From contig CAKRHR010000022.1 of NCBI GenBank assembly GCA_934339005.1, forward strand, positions 1-43,072: a stretch of 43,072 nt of DNA. Reading direction: 5' to 3'. The stretch is from an uncultured Catenibacillus sp. GTDB lineage: Bacteria; Bacillota; Clostridia; Lachnospirales; Lachnospiraceae. Of the stretch, positions 24,284 to 32,701 are shown piece after piece (positions within the stretch are counted from its first letter, which is position 1; the number at the start of each line of letters is the position of its first letter). The position numbers were made by a program, and so were the translations under genes. The notes beneath the pieces are model-generated. The model saw nothing but the letters and a program-made list of their open reading frames with translations, was not told the DNA's origin and searched no databases.

Positions 24284-25147
24284 TTGGATAGTATACGTTT
24301 AAATGCAATGGCAAAGATTAATCTTGGTCTGGATGTGACAGGCAAGCGCCCGGACGGTTACCATGAACTGCGCATGGTGATGCAGATGATTAATCTTTAT
24401 GATAAAATCGAAATCATTAAACTTGAAACACCGGAGATTATCGTAGAAACAAATCTTTCATTTTTACCGGTCAATGAAAATAATATCGTGTATAAAGCTG
24501 CACAGCTTTTAATGAATAAATTCCATCTGACGCAAGGTGTGCGTATTGTGCTTGAAAAGCATATTCCGGTGGCGGCAGGTATGGCGGGCGGAAGCTCAGA
24601 TGCAGCGACGGTTTTGTATGGCATGAACAAACTCTTTTCTCTTGGCATGACAAAAAAACAGATGATGGAGGAGGGGGTCAAGCTTGGTGCGGATGTACCT
24701 TATTGTGTGTTGCGCACAACGGCATTATCTGAGGGTATCGGTGAGATTTTGACGACATTGCCGCCGATGCCAAAGTGTCATATTGTGATTGCAAAGCCGG
24801 GCATCAGTGTGTCCACAAAGGCTGTATTTGGCAAGCTTCGGGTGAATGAGATTGAAAAGCATCCGGATATTGACGGTATCGTTGAGGCGATTAAAGCGGG
24901 CAGTCTGACAGATATTGCCAGCCGTCTTGGCAATACACTTGAAGAGGTGACAATTAAAGATTATCCTGTGATTGCACAGATTAAGGAAGAAATGATTGCC
25001 CAGGGCGCACTTGGTGCGTTGATGAGCGGCAGCGGACCGACCGTCTTTGGTATTTTTGATGATGAGAAGAAGGCAAAAAATGCTTATACAGTGCTGAAAG
25101 CAGGTACTCAGGCACGACAGGTATTTTTGACAAAGCCGGTCAACTGA
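24284..25147 (+). CDS. ispE: 4-diphosphocytidyl-2-C-methyl-D-erythritol kinase
   Basis: This 287-residue GHMP kinase of the MEP isoprenoid pathway phosphorylates the 2-hydroxyl of CDP-methylerythritol. The N-terminal AKINLGLDVTGKRPDGYHEL, the ATP loop VAAGMAGGSSDAATVLYG near 98-115, and the C-terminal LMSGSGPTVFGIF near 246 are all present. The start is TTG 24284, which matches the usual beginning; AAAGG is about 13 nt upstream, so initiation may be weak. An ATG at 24271 is out of frame and ends after six codons. A GntR regulator follows after 24 nt. Confidence 0.94.
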   Translation: MDSIRLNAMAKINLGLDVTGKRPDGYHELRMVMQMINLYDKIEIIKLETPEIIVETNLSFLPVNENNIVYKAAQLLMNKFHLTQGVRIVLEKHIPVAAGMAGGSSDAATVLYGMNKLFSLGMTKKQMMEEGVKLGADVPYCVLRTTALSEGIGEILTTLPPMPKCHIVIAKPGISVSTKAVFGKLRVNEIEKHPDIDGIVEAIKAGSLTDIASRLGNTLEEVTIKDYPVIAQIKEEMIAQGALGALMSGSGPTVFGIFDDEKKAKNAYTVLKAGTQARQVFLTKPVN

Positions 25148-25171
25148 TGAACTGATGGAGGAAATGTACTT

Positions 25172-25840
25172 ATGATGAATGATTTAAAACTCAATATCAG
25201 CGAGTATCTGCCGTTGCGTGATGTCGTATTTAAGACACTGCGCGAAGCCATTTTAAAGGGTGATTTGGCGCCGGGTGAGCGTCTGATGGAAATAAAACTT
25301 GCCAATCAACTTGGGGTGAGCCGTACACCGATTCGTGAGGCCATCAGAAAGCTGGAGCTTGAAGGTCTTGTGGTGATGGTGCCGCGCAAAGGTGCAGAGG
25401 TTGCAAAGATTACAGAAAAGGATTTAAGAGATGTGCTTGAGGTGCGTGCTTCTCTTGAGGAACTGGCGATTTCTCTGGCATGTGAACGTATTACTGACGA
25501 GAAGATTGCTGAACTTAAGGACGCACTTGAGCAGTTTAGAACAGTGATTAAAGGTAAAGATGTGACAAAGATTGCACAGATGGACGTTGCGTTTCATGAT
25601 GTGATTTTTGAAGCCACACAAAACGCCAGACTTGTGCAGATGGTGAATAATTTAAGAGAGCAGATGTATCGGTATCGTCTGGAATATCTCAAGGATTTTT
25701 CCACCCACAGCCGTCTGGACGAGGAACATGTGAAGATTTTTGAAGCGGTATCTGCCCGGGATATAGAGCGTGCCACAGCGCTGATACGCGAACATATTTA
25801 CAATCAGGAAGTGACAGTTGTAAAGAATATTCAGGAGTAA
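25172..25840 (+). CDS. GntR family transcriptional regulator with FCD domain
   Basis: This 222-residue regulator has an N-terminal winged helix (LREAILKGDLAPGERLMEIK; LGVSRTPIREAIRKLELEGL) and an all-helical FCD effector domain with metal-ligand-type residues (DVAFHDVIFEAT; HSRLDEEHVKIFEAV). FCD regulators sense small organic acids. The ligand and targets are not shown by the context, which is ispE upstream and germination genes downstream. GGAGG lies about 10 nt before tandem ATGs (25172/25175). Confidence 0.9.
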   Translation: MMNDLKLNISEYLPLRDVVFKTLREAILKGDLAPGERLMEIKLANQLGVSRTPIREAIRKLELEGLVVMVPRKGAEVAKITEKDLRDVLEVRASLEELAISLACERITDEKIAELKDALEQFRTVIKGKDVTKIAQMDVAFHDVIFEATQNARLVQMVNNLREQMYRYRLEYLKDFSTHSRLDEEHVKIFEAVSARDIERATALIREHIYNQEVTVVKNIQE

Positions 25841-26043
25841 AAAGGTTTGAATAAATTTTATCATTTAGACCGTTTTATGGATTTTGGAAAGCCTGGTTAT
25901 GAAATTTCGTGAAATAAATTAAGGAATAATCAGAAAAAATATGTACACAATACATCACAGGCGATATGTCGGTGGGCTATGTCAGAAATATAGCCGGGTC
26001 AAAATGGCATATCATGCCAAAGCTTAATGTGGAGGCTGCGGTT

Positions 26044-27582
26044 GTGATGAAATATGTAAGTGCAAATTTAAAAGAAAATATAGATTATATAAGCAAGTGT
26101 TTTGAGCGATGTGCTGATGTAGTTCAGAAACAGATTTTTATCAATCAGGGCCAGTACCCGATTTATGTCGTGTACATGGATTCGATGATTGACAGTGATT
26201 TGGTCGAGAACAACATCCTCAAGACACTTGTTTTTTATTTTGAGAAAAATCAGGTGTGCCCGAAGGTGAATCCGAAGGGAGGAACAGAAAAAGAAGCAGA
26301 AAAACAGGAGAATCTTCTGTCATATATAGAGCAGCATGCGATGCTGACGGCGAATGTGTCCATGGTATCAGAGCTTGACAGAATCATTACAGATATCATG
26401 GCAGGAAAGACAGCCATTTTTGGTGCAGCCTGTGATAAAGCTCTGATGATTGATGGCAAAGGATATCCGAAGCGTGGCATTGATGAGGCGCAGTCAGAAG
26501 TGTCGGTGCGTGGGGCAAAGGACAGCTTTAATGAGTCGTTAAGAACGAATACGATTTTGATTCGGCGGCGCATCCGGGATACAAAATTAAAAACAGAGCA
26601 GATCAAAATCGGCAGACGCACCCAGACAGATATTGCCATCATGTACATGGATGATTTGGTGCGTCCGGAAATTTTAGAGGCAATTCAAAAAGAATTAAAA
26701 AGTTTTGAGGTTGATGGTATATTTGACAGCGGCAGTCTTGAACAATATATGGGGCGCAGATGGTATTCGCCTTTTCCGGTATTTCAGGCAACACAGCGGC
26801 CGGATAAGGCATCCTCAGCCCTTTTGGAGGGGCGGGTTGTGCTTGTGGTGGATAATTCACCAACAGTCATTATGGCGCCTGCGACACTCAATTGTTTTTT
26901 TCAGGCTTCGGATGATTATTATTATCGGTGGGGAATTGCCAGCTTTACGCGGTGTCTGCGATATGTGGCAGCATTGATTGCGATGGGGTTTCCGGGCTTT
27001 TATGTGGCTGTGGCAACCTTTCACCCTGAGATATTTCCAACAAGTTTACTGCTGACTGTGGCGGCCTCCAGACGCGGCGTACCGTTTCCGCTGGTGGTGG
27101 AAATCATTTTGATGGAGCTGGCTTTTGAATTGTTAAGAGAGGCGGGGATTCGCCTGCCAGGTCCTATGGGCAGCGCACTGGGCATTGTCGGTGGCCTGAT
27201 TGTCGGACAGGCTGCCGTTGATGCCAATATTGTAAGTCCGGTAGTGGTAATTGTCGTGGCGTTGACGGCACTGGCATCATTTGCGATTCCAAATGACAAC
27301 TTTGCATCAGCCTTTCGATTATTGAAGTTTGGCTTGATTGTGGCCGGAGCTGCAGCAGGCTTGCCGGGATTTGTGCTTGGGCTGTTGGTCATCCTTACAC
27401 ATCTTGCATCTCTTGAAAGCTACGGTATTCCTTATCTTTCACCCTATGCGTTGTCATCGGTTGAACCTGCGGAAGAATTTAAGGACAGCATCCTGCGCCT
27501 GCCGTTATTTATGATGCGTCGCCGACCGGTATTTACAAGAGCCGGGGCGAGAATTCGTTATAAGAGAAAGAAGAAAGTATAA
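26044..27582 (+). CDS. Spore germination protein, GerA-type A subunit
   Basis: This protein of about 512 residues has a soluble N-terminal domain (~1-265; LIRRRIRDTKLKTEQIKIGR, LEGRVVLVVDNSPTVIMAP) and about five membrane helices including the GerAA hallmark TFHPEIFPTSLLLTVAASR, followed by SALGIVGGLIVGQAAVDAN and a basic tail. GerA-type A subunits form the nutrient-gated channel of the germinant receptor in the spore inner membrane. GTG 26044 is 8 nt from GGAGG (26031-26035) and gives the normal N-terminus; ATG 26047 is close behind and an upstream ATG 25966 lacks support. The permease-lipoprotein fusion follows after 29 nt. Confidence 0.9.
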   Translation: MMKYVSANLKENIDYISKCFERCADVVQKQIFINQGQYPIYVVYMDSMIDSDLVENNILKTLVFYFEKNQVCPKVNPKGGTEKEAEKQENLLSYIEQHAMLTANVSMVSELDRIITDIMAGKTAIFGAACDKALMIDGKGYPKRGIDEAQSEVSVRGAKDSFNESLRTNTILIRRRIRDTKLKTEQIKIGRRTQTDIAIMYMDDLVRPEILEAIQKELKSFEVDGIFDSGSLEQYMGRRWYSPFPVFQATQRPDKASSALLEGRVVLVVDNSPTVIMAPATLNCFFQASDDYYYRWGIASFTRCLRYVAALIAMGFPGFYVAVATFHPEIFPTSLLLTVAASRRGVPFPLVVEIILMELAFELLREAGIRLPGPMGSALGIVGGLIVGQAAVDANIVSPVVVIVVALTALASFAIPNDNFASAFRLLKFGLIVAGAAAGLPGFVLGLLVILTHLASLESYGIPYLSPYALSSVEPAEEFKDSILRLPLFMMRRRPVFTRAGARIRYKRKKKV

Positions 27583-27611
27583 AAGGCGAAAAGAAATGAG
27601 GTGGCAGGCAA

Positions 27612-29603
27612 ATGTTATATGCGGATAACAAACAGATTTATGGGCGGCAGGCATCCAGAATCATTTTTCTGGCTTTGTTTGCCGCAGCTTGCATGACCAT
27701 TCCTGAGATTGCCATTGCAGGAGGATATAAGCAGGCTCTCATTGCTGTCATGATCGGCAGTGTAGTTACTATTTTATATACATGGTTGATTGTGCGGGTT
27801 ATGGATTGTGTTAAGGATGTACAGACAGGGGCCTACGGGTTTAATACTGATTTCAGGGATATTTTGCAGATATGCTTTGGCAGACGCGCGGCGCAAGGCA
27901 TTCTGATTTATTTCTGGATAAAGTTTGTGGTAGCAGCGATTTATGCTCTGCGCATGTTTTGGGCGGTTATCAGCCAGACATTTTTAACAGAAATTTCAGG
28001 CTGGTTGATTGCACTTATGGCTGCAGGGGCGGCATTTTATATTGCCAGCCGAGGTGTGGAAACTGAAGGCCGGTTAAGTGAAATCATTACATGGGTAGCA
28101 GTGATACCGATATTTATTGTTGTTGTACTGTCCATGTCACAGTTTCAGATATCAAGGCTTGTGCCACTTCATATAGAAAATACAAGATATTTGCTGCAGA
28201 ATTCGGCACGTATCTGGGCAGCATTAAGTAGCGTGGAAATACTTTTATTTTTGCTGCCTTATGTCAAAAAAACACAGCGCAGGCGGCGGTATTTTCTGTG
28301 TGATGTTGTGGTGGCAGGTGCAGTAGCGTTATTGGTGCTTGCGGCATGCATTGGTGTATTATCAGCGCCGGGTGCAGCCGCAGAAACCTGGCCGTCTGTG
28401 ATTTTAATGCAGATTGTCAAACTGCCAGGGCAGTTTATTTCAAGGCAGGAAGGCGTGCTGCTTGGCTTCTGGATGCCGGCGGCAATGATGTTATTGGCAG
28501 GATATTTATTATTTTCAAACCATATGGCCCGGAAAATATTGCCAGCACGATGTAAAAAATGGACAGCCCTTGTTACTACAATTTTGATATATTTAGGTAC
28601 ACTTACCATTCGTGATTTTAAACATTTTGAAACAATATATCTGAAATGGCAGTTCTGGCTTGGTATATTGCCGACGGTGGTGTTGTTGATAGTGATTTTA
28701 TTAAAAATGAAAAAAACTGTGAAAAATAAGCAATATAGTGTGCAAAGAGGTCAAAGAAAAAAAGAAGGTTCGCAGATAAGGTCATTGTGCAGATTTGTTG
28801 TTTTATTGGGAATTACAGCGATGTTGTCCGGGTGTGGCAAAACACCGCAGATAGAAGACAGAAATTATGTTATGGCACTGGGGATTGATTATGTCTGCGA
28901 TGCAAAGAATGAAATTATTTTGGATAAGAGGGCGCAGCAACCATTAACGATGACTGAAGTTGCTCAATCCCAAAATCACGAATATAAAAAAGATAAATAT
29001 AAAAATAATAAATATAAAAATAATAAATATAATAAATATAAAAACTGCAAATACAGAAGCAATGACTGTATTGATGGCGGGTATTTTAAGATTACGATGA
29101 GTTTCCCGGATGTCGGGGCGTTGACAGGCAATGACGGACCGGAACCGGAAGCCCCGATGACATTGCAGGTCAAAAATTTGAAGGATATCGAAGAAGTATA
29201 TGAGAATATGGCAAGTCAGAAATTGGATTTTGGACAGTTGCAGGTGATTTTACTTGGACAAAATGTGCTGAAGCAACGCGAAATCTTAAAGACTGTGGCA
29301 GATTATATGCAGCAGCATCAGGCGTTTACGCGGACAACGTATATATGTGCGACAAAAAAAGACAGCAGCCAGGTCATTGCGCTCGATACAGAGGTTAATG
29401 GTTCTGTTGGTATTTATATTAAAGAAATGATTGAGAATAATTATGAAGTGCAGGAGAAAAACAGAAAAGCATGTATTTTAAATGATTTCATTATCGCAGT
29501 GAAAAATTCGACAGAGAGGGCGGATATGAATGTGATTGACGTAGAAGATAATAAACCGGTCATCATGAACGAAGTCCTTCAAGTGGGAACTTCGAAATTT
29601 TAA
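27612..29603 (+). CDS. Fused GerAB-type permease and truncated GerAC-type lipoprotein
   Basis: This 663-residue frame joins two normally separate germinant-receptor subunits. Residues 1-~368 are a GerAB spore permease of the amino-acid/polyamine superfamily with about ten helices (KQIYGRQASRIIFLALFAA; AGGYKQALIAVMIGSVV). Residues ~390-663 are a GerAC N-domain. It starts with a full lipoprotein signal (FVVLLGITAMLSGC, lipobox Cys408) and IEDRNYVMALGIDY, but lacks the C-terminal GerAC domain. A Lys/Tyr/Asn repeat (~460-482) interrupts the lipoprotein part. In-frame ATG, GTG or TTG codons near 28708-28786 could allow separate translation of the lipoprotein. GAGGTGG precedes the start. Confidence 0.82.
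   Translation: MLYADNKQIYGRQASRIIFLALFAAACMTIPEIAIAGGYKQALIAVMIGSVVTILYTWLIVRVMDCVKDVQTGAYGFNTDFRDILQICFGRRAAQGILIYFWIKFVVAAIYALRMFWAVISQTFLTEISGWLIALMAAGAAFYIASRGVETEGRLSEIITWVAVIPIFIVVVLSMSQFQISRLVPLHIENTRYLLQNSARIWAALSSVEILLFLLPYVKKTQRRRRYFLCDVVVAGAVALLVLAACIGVLSAPGAAAETWPSVILMQIVKLPGQFISRQEGVLLGFWMPAAMMLLAGYLLFSNHMARKILPARCKKWTALVTTILIYLGTLTIRDFKHFETIYLKWQFWLGILPTVVLLIVILLKMKKTVKNKQYSVQRGQRKKEGSQIRSLCRFVVLLGITAMLSGCGKTPQIEDRNYVMALGIDYVCDAKNEIILDKRAQQPLTMTEVAQSQNHEYKKDKYKNNKYKNNKYNKYKNCKYRSNDCIDGGYFKITMSFPDVGALTGNDGPEPEAPMTLQVKNLKDIEEVYENMASQKLDFGQLQVILLGQNVLKQREILKTVADYMQQHQAFTRTTYICATKKDSSQVIALDTEVNGSVGIYIKEMIENNYEVQEKNRKACILNDFIIAVKNSTERADMNVIDVEDNKPVIMNEVLQVGTSKF
28981..29045 (+). repeat. 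A-rich in-frame repeat encoding Lys/Tyr/Asn
   Basis: Units of AAATATAAAAATAAT and shortened forms repeat in tandem. They encode a KYKNN-type tract inside the GerAC-like half and interrupt an otherwise conserved region. Confidence 0.8.
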
Positions 29604-29604
29604 T

Positions 29605-29636
29605 AAAAAATCAGGCAGACACATCTGTCTGCCTGA
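29605..29636 (-). terminator. Intrinsic terminator of pta
   Basis: TCAGGCAGACA and TGTCTGCCTGA form a perfect 11-bp stem with loop CATC. On the minus strand TTTTTTATTA follows. It also separates the convergent germination operon, for which the downstream T-tract is poor. Confidence 0.85.
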
Positions 29637-29653
29637 ATAAAACGCAATTTAAA

Positions 29654-30637
29654 TTATGCAAGTGCTGCTGTGATGATGGCCATTGAGTAAACTTCAAGGG
29701 CGTTGCAGCCACGGGAAAGGTCATTGATTGGTGCATTCAGACCAAGAAGGATTGGGCCGTATGCATCGAAGTTACCAAGACGCTGAGCAATCTTGTAACC
29801 GATGTTACCTGCATTGATGTCAGGGAAGATAAATGTATTTGCATGACCTGCAACTTCTGAATTTTTGCATTTTGTACGTGCAACACGAGGGTCAACAGCG
29901 GCATCAAACTGAATTTCGCCTTCAATCATAAGGTTAGGAGCTTTAGCTTTTGCTTTAGTAGCTGCGTTACGCATCTTGTCAACATCTTCACCTTTACCTG
30001 AACCAAGTGTTGAGTAGCTTAAGAAAGCAACCTTAGGGTCTACACCGAAAATCTTAGCACATTCAGCGCATTCAAGACCGATTTCAACAAGTTCATCTTC
30101 TGTAGGTTTGATGTTGATTGCGCAGTCGCCCATAGCAAGAACTTCATTTTCACCTGTAGCAGATGGACGAACCATGATGAAGCATGATGAAACGATGGAG
30201 TTGCCAGGTTTTGTTTTGATGAGCTGGAGTGCCGGACGAACTGTATCGGCTGTTGAATATGTAGCACCACCAAGAAGGGCATCAGCAACACCCATCTTTA
30301 CAAGCATAGTACCAAAGTAGTTAGCCTGTGATAATGTTTGTCTTGCCTGTTCAGGTGTAACACCTTTGCTTTTTCTGAGTTCGCAGAATAAATCAACCAT
30401 CTCATCCATGCGGTCATAGTTAGCTGGATCAGCAATTTCTGCACCACGAATATTGAAACCACTTTCTTCTGCTGCAGCATAGATTTCTTCAGGAACACCT
30501 ACAAGGATTGGGTGCAGGAAGTTACTTGCAAGAAGACGGGAAGCTGCTTCAAGAATACGAGGGTCTGTACCTTCTGTAAATACGATTTTTTTAGGGCTTT
30601 TTTTAAGAATGTCAATTAATTGTCCAAAACCATTCAT
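29654..30637 (-). CDS. pta: Phosphate acetyltransferase
   Basis: This 327-residue cytoplasmic enzyme interconverts acetyl-CoA and acetyl phosphate. Family blocks are KIVFTEGTDPRILEAASRL at the start, YFGTMLVKMGVADALLGGATYSTADTVRPAL (core MGVADALLGGATYSTADT), and GLNAPINDLSRGCNALEVY near the C-terminus. It is the short Pta form without the regulatory N-terminal domains of E. coli Pta. GGAGAATTT lies before the ATG. No acetate kinase gene is adjacent, unlike the common pta-ackA arrangement, so ackA is either elsewhere or replaced. Confidence 0.95.
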   Translation of the reverse strand: MNGFGQLIDILKKSPKKIVFTEGTDPRILEAASRLLASNFLHPILVGVPEEIYAAAEESGFNIRGAEIADPANYDRMDEMVDLFCELRKSKGVTPEQARQTLSQANYFGTMLVKMGVADALLGGATYSTADTVRPALQLIKTKPGNSIVSSCFIMVRPSATGENEVLAMGDCAINIKPTEDELVEIGLECAECAKIFGVDPKVAFLSYSTLGSGKGEDVDKMRNAATKAKAKAPNLMIEGEIQFDAAVDPRVARTKCKNSEVAGHANTFIFPDINAGNIGYKIAQRLGNFDAYGPILLGLNAPINDLSRGCNALEVYSMAIITAALA

Positions 30638-30802
30638 AATAAATTCTCCTATCCTAACTTTGTTAAATTTTAGTCATTCTATTGAAATTTTTCCAATTTC
30701 CCCTATATTTTATACTTATTTTGAACAAAAAACAATAGGTTTTATGTCTTTTTTGGAATACTTTAAAAAAATGTGGAAAATATCTGTACAGGAGGAAAAT
30801 AA

Positions 30803-30892
30803 ATGATATTAGGTACAGGCAGACCGAAATTCAGACTTTTGACACTTACATCAGAGATGAAAAAAGTGAGATATGTCAGTAAAAAAATATAA
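30803..30892 (+). CDS. Possible 29-residue small protein upstream of spoIIR
   Basis: A very good Shine-Dalgarno (GGAGG at 30791-30795, 7 nt spacing) precedes an ATG that opens a 29-codon frame ending TAA at 30890. The product is basic (MILGTGRPKFRLLTLTSEMK, then KVRYVSKKI) and resembles nothing I know. It ends 19 nt before the spoIIR ATG, so it could act as a leader peptide or a translational coupler. Chance cannot be excluded. Confidence 0.35.
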   Translation: MILGTGRPKFRLLTLTSEMKKVRYVSKKI

Positions 30893-30911
30893 AGAATGAG
30901 ATGTATTGCTA

Positions 30912-31580
30912 ATGGATTATAAAAAAAGAATAAAGTGTATCCGTCAAATTAAATATGGAAGAATAAAACGGGTGATTTTTGCGGTGATTGCACTGTGCAT
31001 AATTTGTGTCTTGAGTGCTTGCATACAAGGGCAGCGGCAGGCGGCCCAGCAAACCATTTCAGATTACGTTTTAAGACTGCATGTGCGGGCAAACAGCAAT
31101 AGTGTAGCTGACCAGCAGGAAAAGTTAAAGGTCAGAGATGCATTTTTGGAGGCGCTGGCACAGTATCAGCCGGAAATGACAGATAAGACGGCTGTTCAAA
31201 ATATTATTTCAAAACACGGACAGACGATTCTGAATAATATAAGACAAAATCCGAAAATGGTGGATACAATGCAAGATTTAAGCATCCATTTGGGGACAGA
31301 ATGGTTTCCGGACAAAACTTATGGGGATATCACCTTGCCGGCAGGTATGTATGATGCGGTCATTGTGGATGTTGGCAGTGGACGCGGGCAAAACTGGTGG
31401 TGTGTAATATTTCCAAAGCTGTGTTTTGTAAGTCCTGTAACCGGTTATATTGAGGAAGAGGATAAAGCGGCATTTAAAGAAGAAGTTGGCGAAAATACAT
31501 GGGAAATGATTGAGTTGCCGGAGGTCGAAATGAAATTTAAAATTGTTGAGGTACTCGGTCAGTGGATGGGGCAAAAATAA
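30912..31580 (+). CDS. spoIIR: Stage II sporulation protein R
   Basis: This 222-residue secreted signalling protein is made in the forespore and triggers SpoIIGA processing of pro-sigma-E in the mother cell. An uncleaved or lipoprotein-like N-terminal segment (VIFAVIALCIICVLSAC) is followed by the hallmark VLRLHVRANSNS...DQQEKLKVRD and TLPAGMYDAVIVDVGSGRGQ NWWCVIFP (written here with a break). ATG 30912 is preferred over the upstream TTG 30906. It lies just upstream of hup, facing the same way. Confidence 0.9.
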   Translation: MDYKKRIKCIRQIKYGRIKRVIFAVIALCIICVLSACIQGQRQAAQQTISDYVLRLHVRANSNSVADQQEKLKVRDAFLEALAQYQPEMTDKTAVQNIISKHGQTILNNIRQNPKMVDTMQDLSIHLGTEWFPDKTYGDITLPAGMYDAVIVDVGSGRGQNWWCVIFPKLCFVSPVTGYIEEEDKAAFKEEVGENTWEMIELPEVEMKFKIVEVLGQWMGQK

Positions 31581-31622
31581 GCAAGAAATAAGGCATTTTA
31601 AGCATTTATTACCTAAAATAAC

Positions 31623-31651
31623 TTGACAAATGTACGTGAACAGTTTATAAA
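31623..31651 (+). promoter_or_regulatory. Promoter of hup
   Basis: TTGACA and TATAAA are 17 bp apart. A second TTGACA at 31657 may give another start point. Strong promoters are expected for the abundant HU protein. Confidence 0.72.
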
Positions 31652-31708
31652 TAAACTTGACAATAAATATTTAGTTTATTCCAAATATATTTCAGGAGGA
31701 TTTATACA

Positions 31709-31984
31709 ATGAACAAAACAGAATTAGTTGCAGCTATCGCTGAAAAAGCAGAATTATCTAAAAAAGATTCCGAAAAAGCTTTAAAAGCATTCGTTGACGT
31801 TGTAGCAGAAGAATTAAAGAAAGGTGAAAAGATTCAGTTGGTTGGCTTCGGTACATTCGAAGTATCTGAAAGAGCTGAAAGAAAAGGCGTAAATCCTGCA
31901 ACAGGCGCTGAAATCACAATCCCAGCTTCAAAAGCACCTAAATTCAAAGCTGGTAAAGCATTAAAAGACAGCATCAACGAATAA
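31709..31984 (+). CDS. hup: HU family DNA-binding protein
   Basis: This 91-residue histone-like protein bends and compacts DNA as a dimer. It has the HU start MNKTELVAAIAEKAELSKKD, the core IQLVGFGTFEVSERAERKG, and the arm motif NPATGAEITIPASKAPKFKAG with the Pro that intercalates in DNA. The codons are strongly biased (AAA, GAA, GCT), as in highly expressed genes, and AGGAGG lies in front of the ATG. It has its own promoter and a terminator, and lies just before rqcP. Confidence 0.97.
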   Translation: MNKTELVAAIAEKAELSKKDSEKALKAFVDVVAEELKKGEKIQLVGFGTFEVSERAERKGVNPATGAEITIPASKAPKFKAGKALKDSINE

Positions 31985-32015
31985 TTATTTATAATATAAA
32001 TAAAAGATTAACTTT

Positions 32016-32050
32016 TAAGCAGCGCCATTTCGGACGCTGCTTATTTTATA
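32016..32050 (+). terminator. Terminator of hup
   Basis: TAAGCAGCG (32016-32024) pairs with CGCTGCTTA (32035-32043), followed by TTTTATATA. The T-tract is interrupted, so partial readthrough into rqcP is likely. Confidence 0.7.
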
Positions 32051-32072
32051 TAGTTTAGAGGAGGAAGTAAAA

Positions 32073-32312
32073 ATGCGCTTAGATAAATACTTGAAGGTAT
32101 CCCGCCTGATAAAACGCCGTACCGTAGCCAATGAAGCCTGCGATGCCGGTCGTGTCAACGTCAACGGTAAGACAGTAAAAGCATCTTACGATGTTAAACC
32201 CGGCGATGTCATCGAAATCGGCTTTGGTACAAGAGCAGTGAAGGTGGAAGTGCTTTCCGTTGCAGAAACAAGCAGAAAAGACGAAGCCAAAGAATTGTTT
32301 AAATATCTGTAA
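32073..32312 (+). CDS. rqcP: S4-domain RNA-binding protein RqcP (YabO)
   Basis: This 79-residue protein is almost entirely an S4 domain (MRLDKYLKVSRLIKRRTVAN; GRVNVNGKTVKASYDVKPGD). RqcP helps RqcH add poly-alanine tails to stalled nascent chains on 50S subunits, a ribosome-rescue pathway. GAGGAGG is upstream. The order rqcP-yabP-yabQ-divIC is the same as in Bacillus. A terminator-like hairpin separates it from yabP. Confidence 0.92.
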   Translation: MRLDKYLKVSRLIKRRTVANEACDAGRVNVNGKTVKASYDVKPGDVIEIGFGTRAVKVEVLSVAETSRKDEAKELFKYL

Positions 32313-32342
32313 AGTATCAACAAATTCATAGACTAAATATAT

Positions 32343-32400
32343 AAACCTCCACATAAACTTAATGCAAAGGGATGATCAGAGTTTGTGAGGAGGTTTTTTT
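32343..32400 (+). terminator. Terminator-like hairpin whose 3' arm is the yabP Shine-Dalgarno
   Basis: AAACCTCCACATAAAC (32343-32358) pairs with GTTTGTGAGGAGGTTT (32381-32396), about 15 pairs with one mismatch and one G-T pair. Seven T residues follow and the yabP GTG start comes directly next. GAGGAGG of the 3' arm is exactly 7 nt from that start. Confidence 0.8.
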
Positions 32401-32700
32401 GTGGAGAATTATCAGGACTATCAGGCTCAGATACCGGCAAAGCAGCACAGGCTCACGGTAACAAACCGGCAATCCATCGAGATTACAGGTGTGGTGGATG
32501 TGGTTTCATTTGATGCGCAGGAAATTATCCTTGAAACAGAGGGTGGACTTTTACTGATTCGAGGCACGCAGCTTCATATGAACCGGCTGACTGTGGAGAA
32601 GGGAGAAGTCAGTGTTGACGGCAATATTGACGGTCTGACCTATTCTGACCAACCGGGCAGTAAGAAAAATACGCATATGTTTGGACGGCTTTTTGGATAA
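32401..32700 (+). CDS. yabP: Sporulation protein YabP
   Basis: This 99-residue protein of the YabP/YqfC family has the blocks RLTVTNRQSIEITGVVDVVS, FDAQEIILETEGGLLLIRG and LTVEKGEVSVDGNIDGLTY. In Bacillus it is made in the mother cell under sigma-E and is needed for sporulation at an undefined step after engulfment. The start is GTG, fixed by GAGGAGG 7 nt upstream. It is one base away from the yabQ ATG. Confidence 0.9.
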   Translation: MENYQDYQAQIPAKQHRLTVTNRQSIEITGVVDVVSFDAQEIILETEGGLLLIRGTQLHMNRLTVEKGEVSVDGNIDGLTYSDQPGSKKNTHMFGRLFG

Positions 32701-32701
32701 A

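Noticed and set aside
24271..24291. Six-codon upstream frame before ispE
   Set aside because: AAAGG touches its ATG directly, which leaves no spacing for initiation; probably chance.
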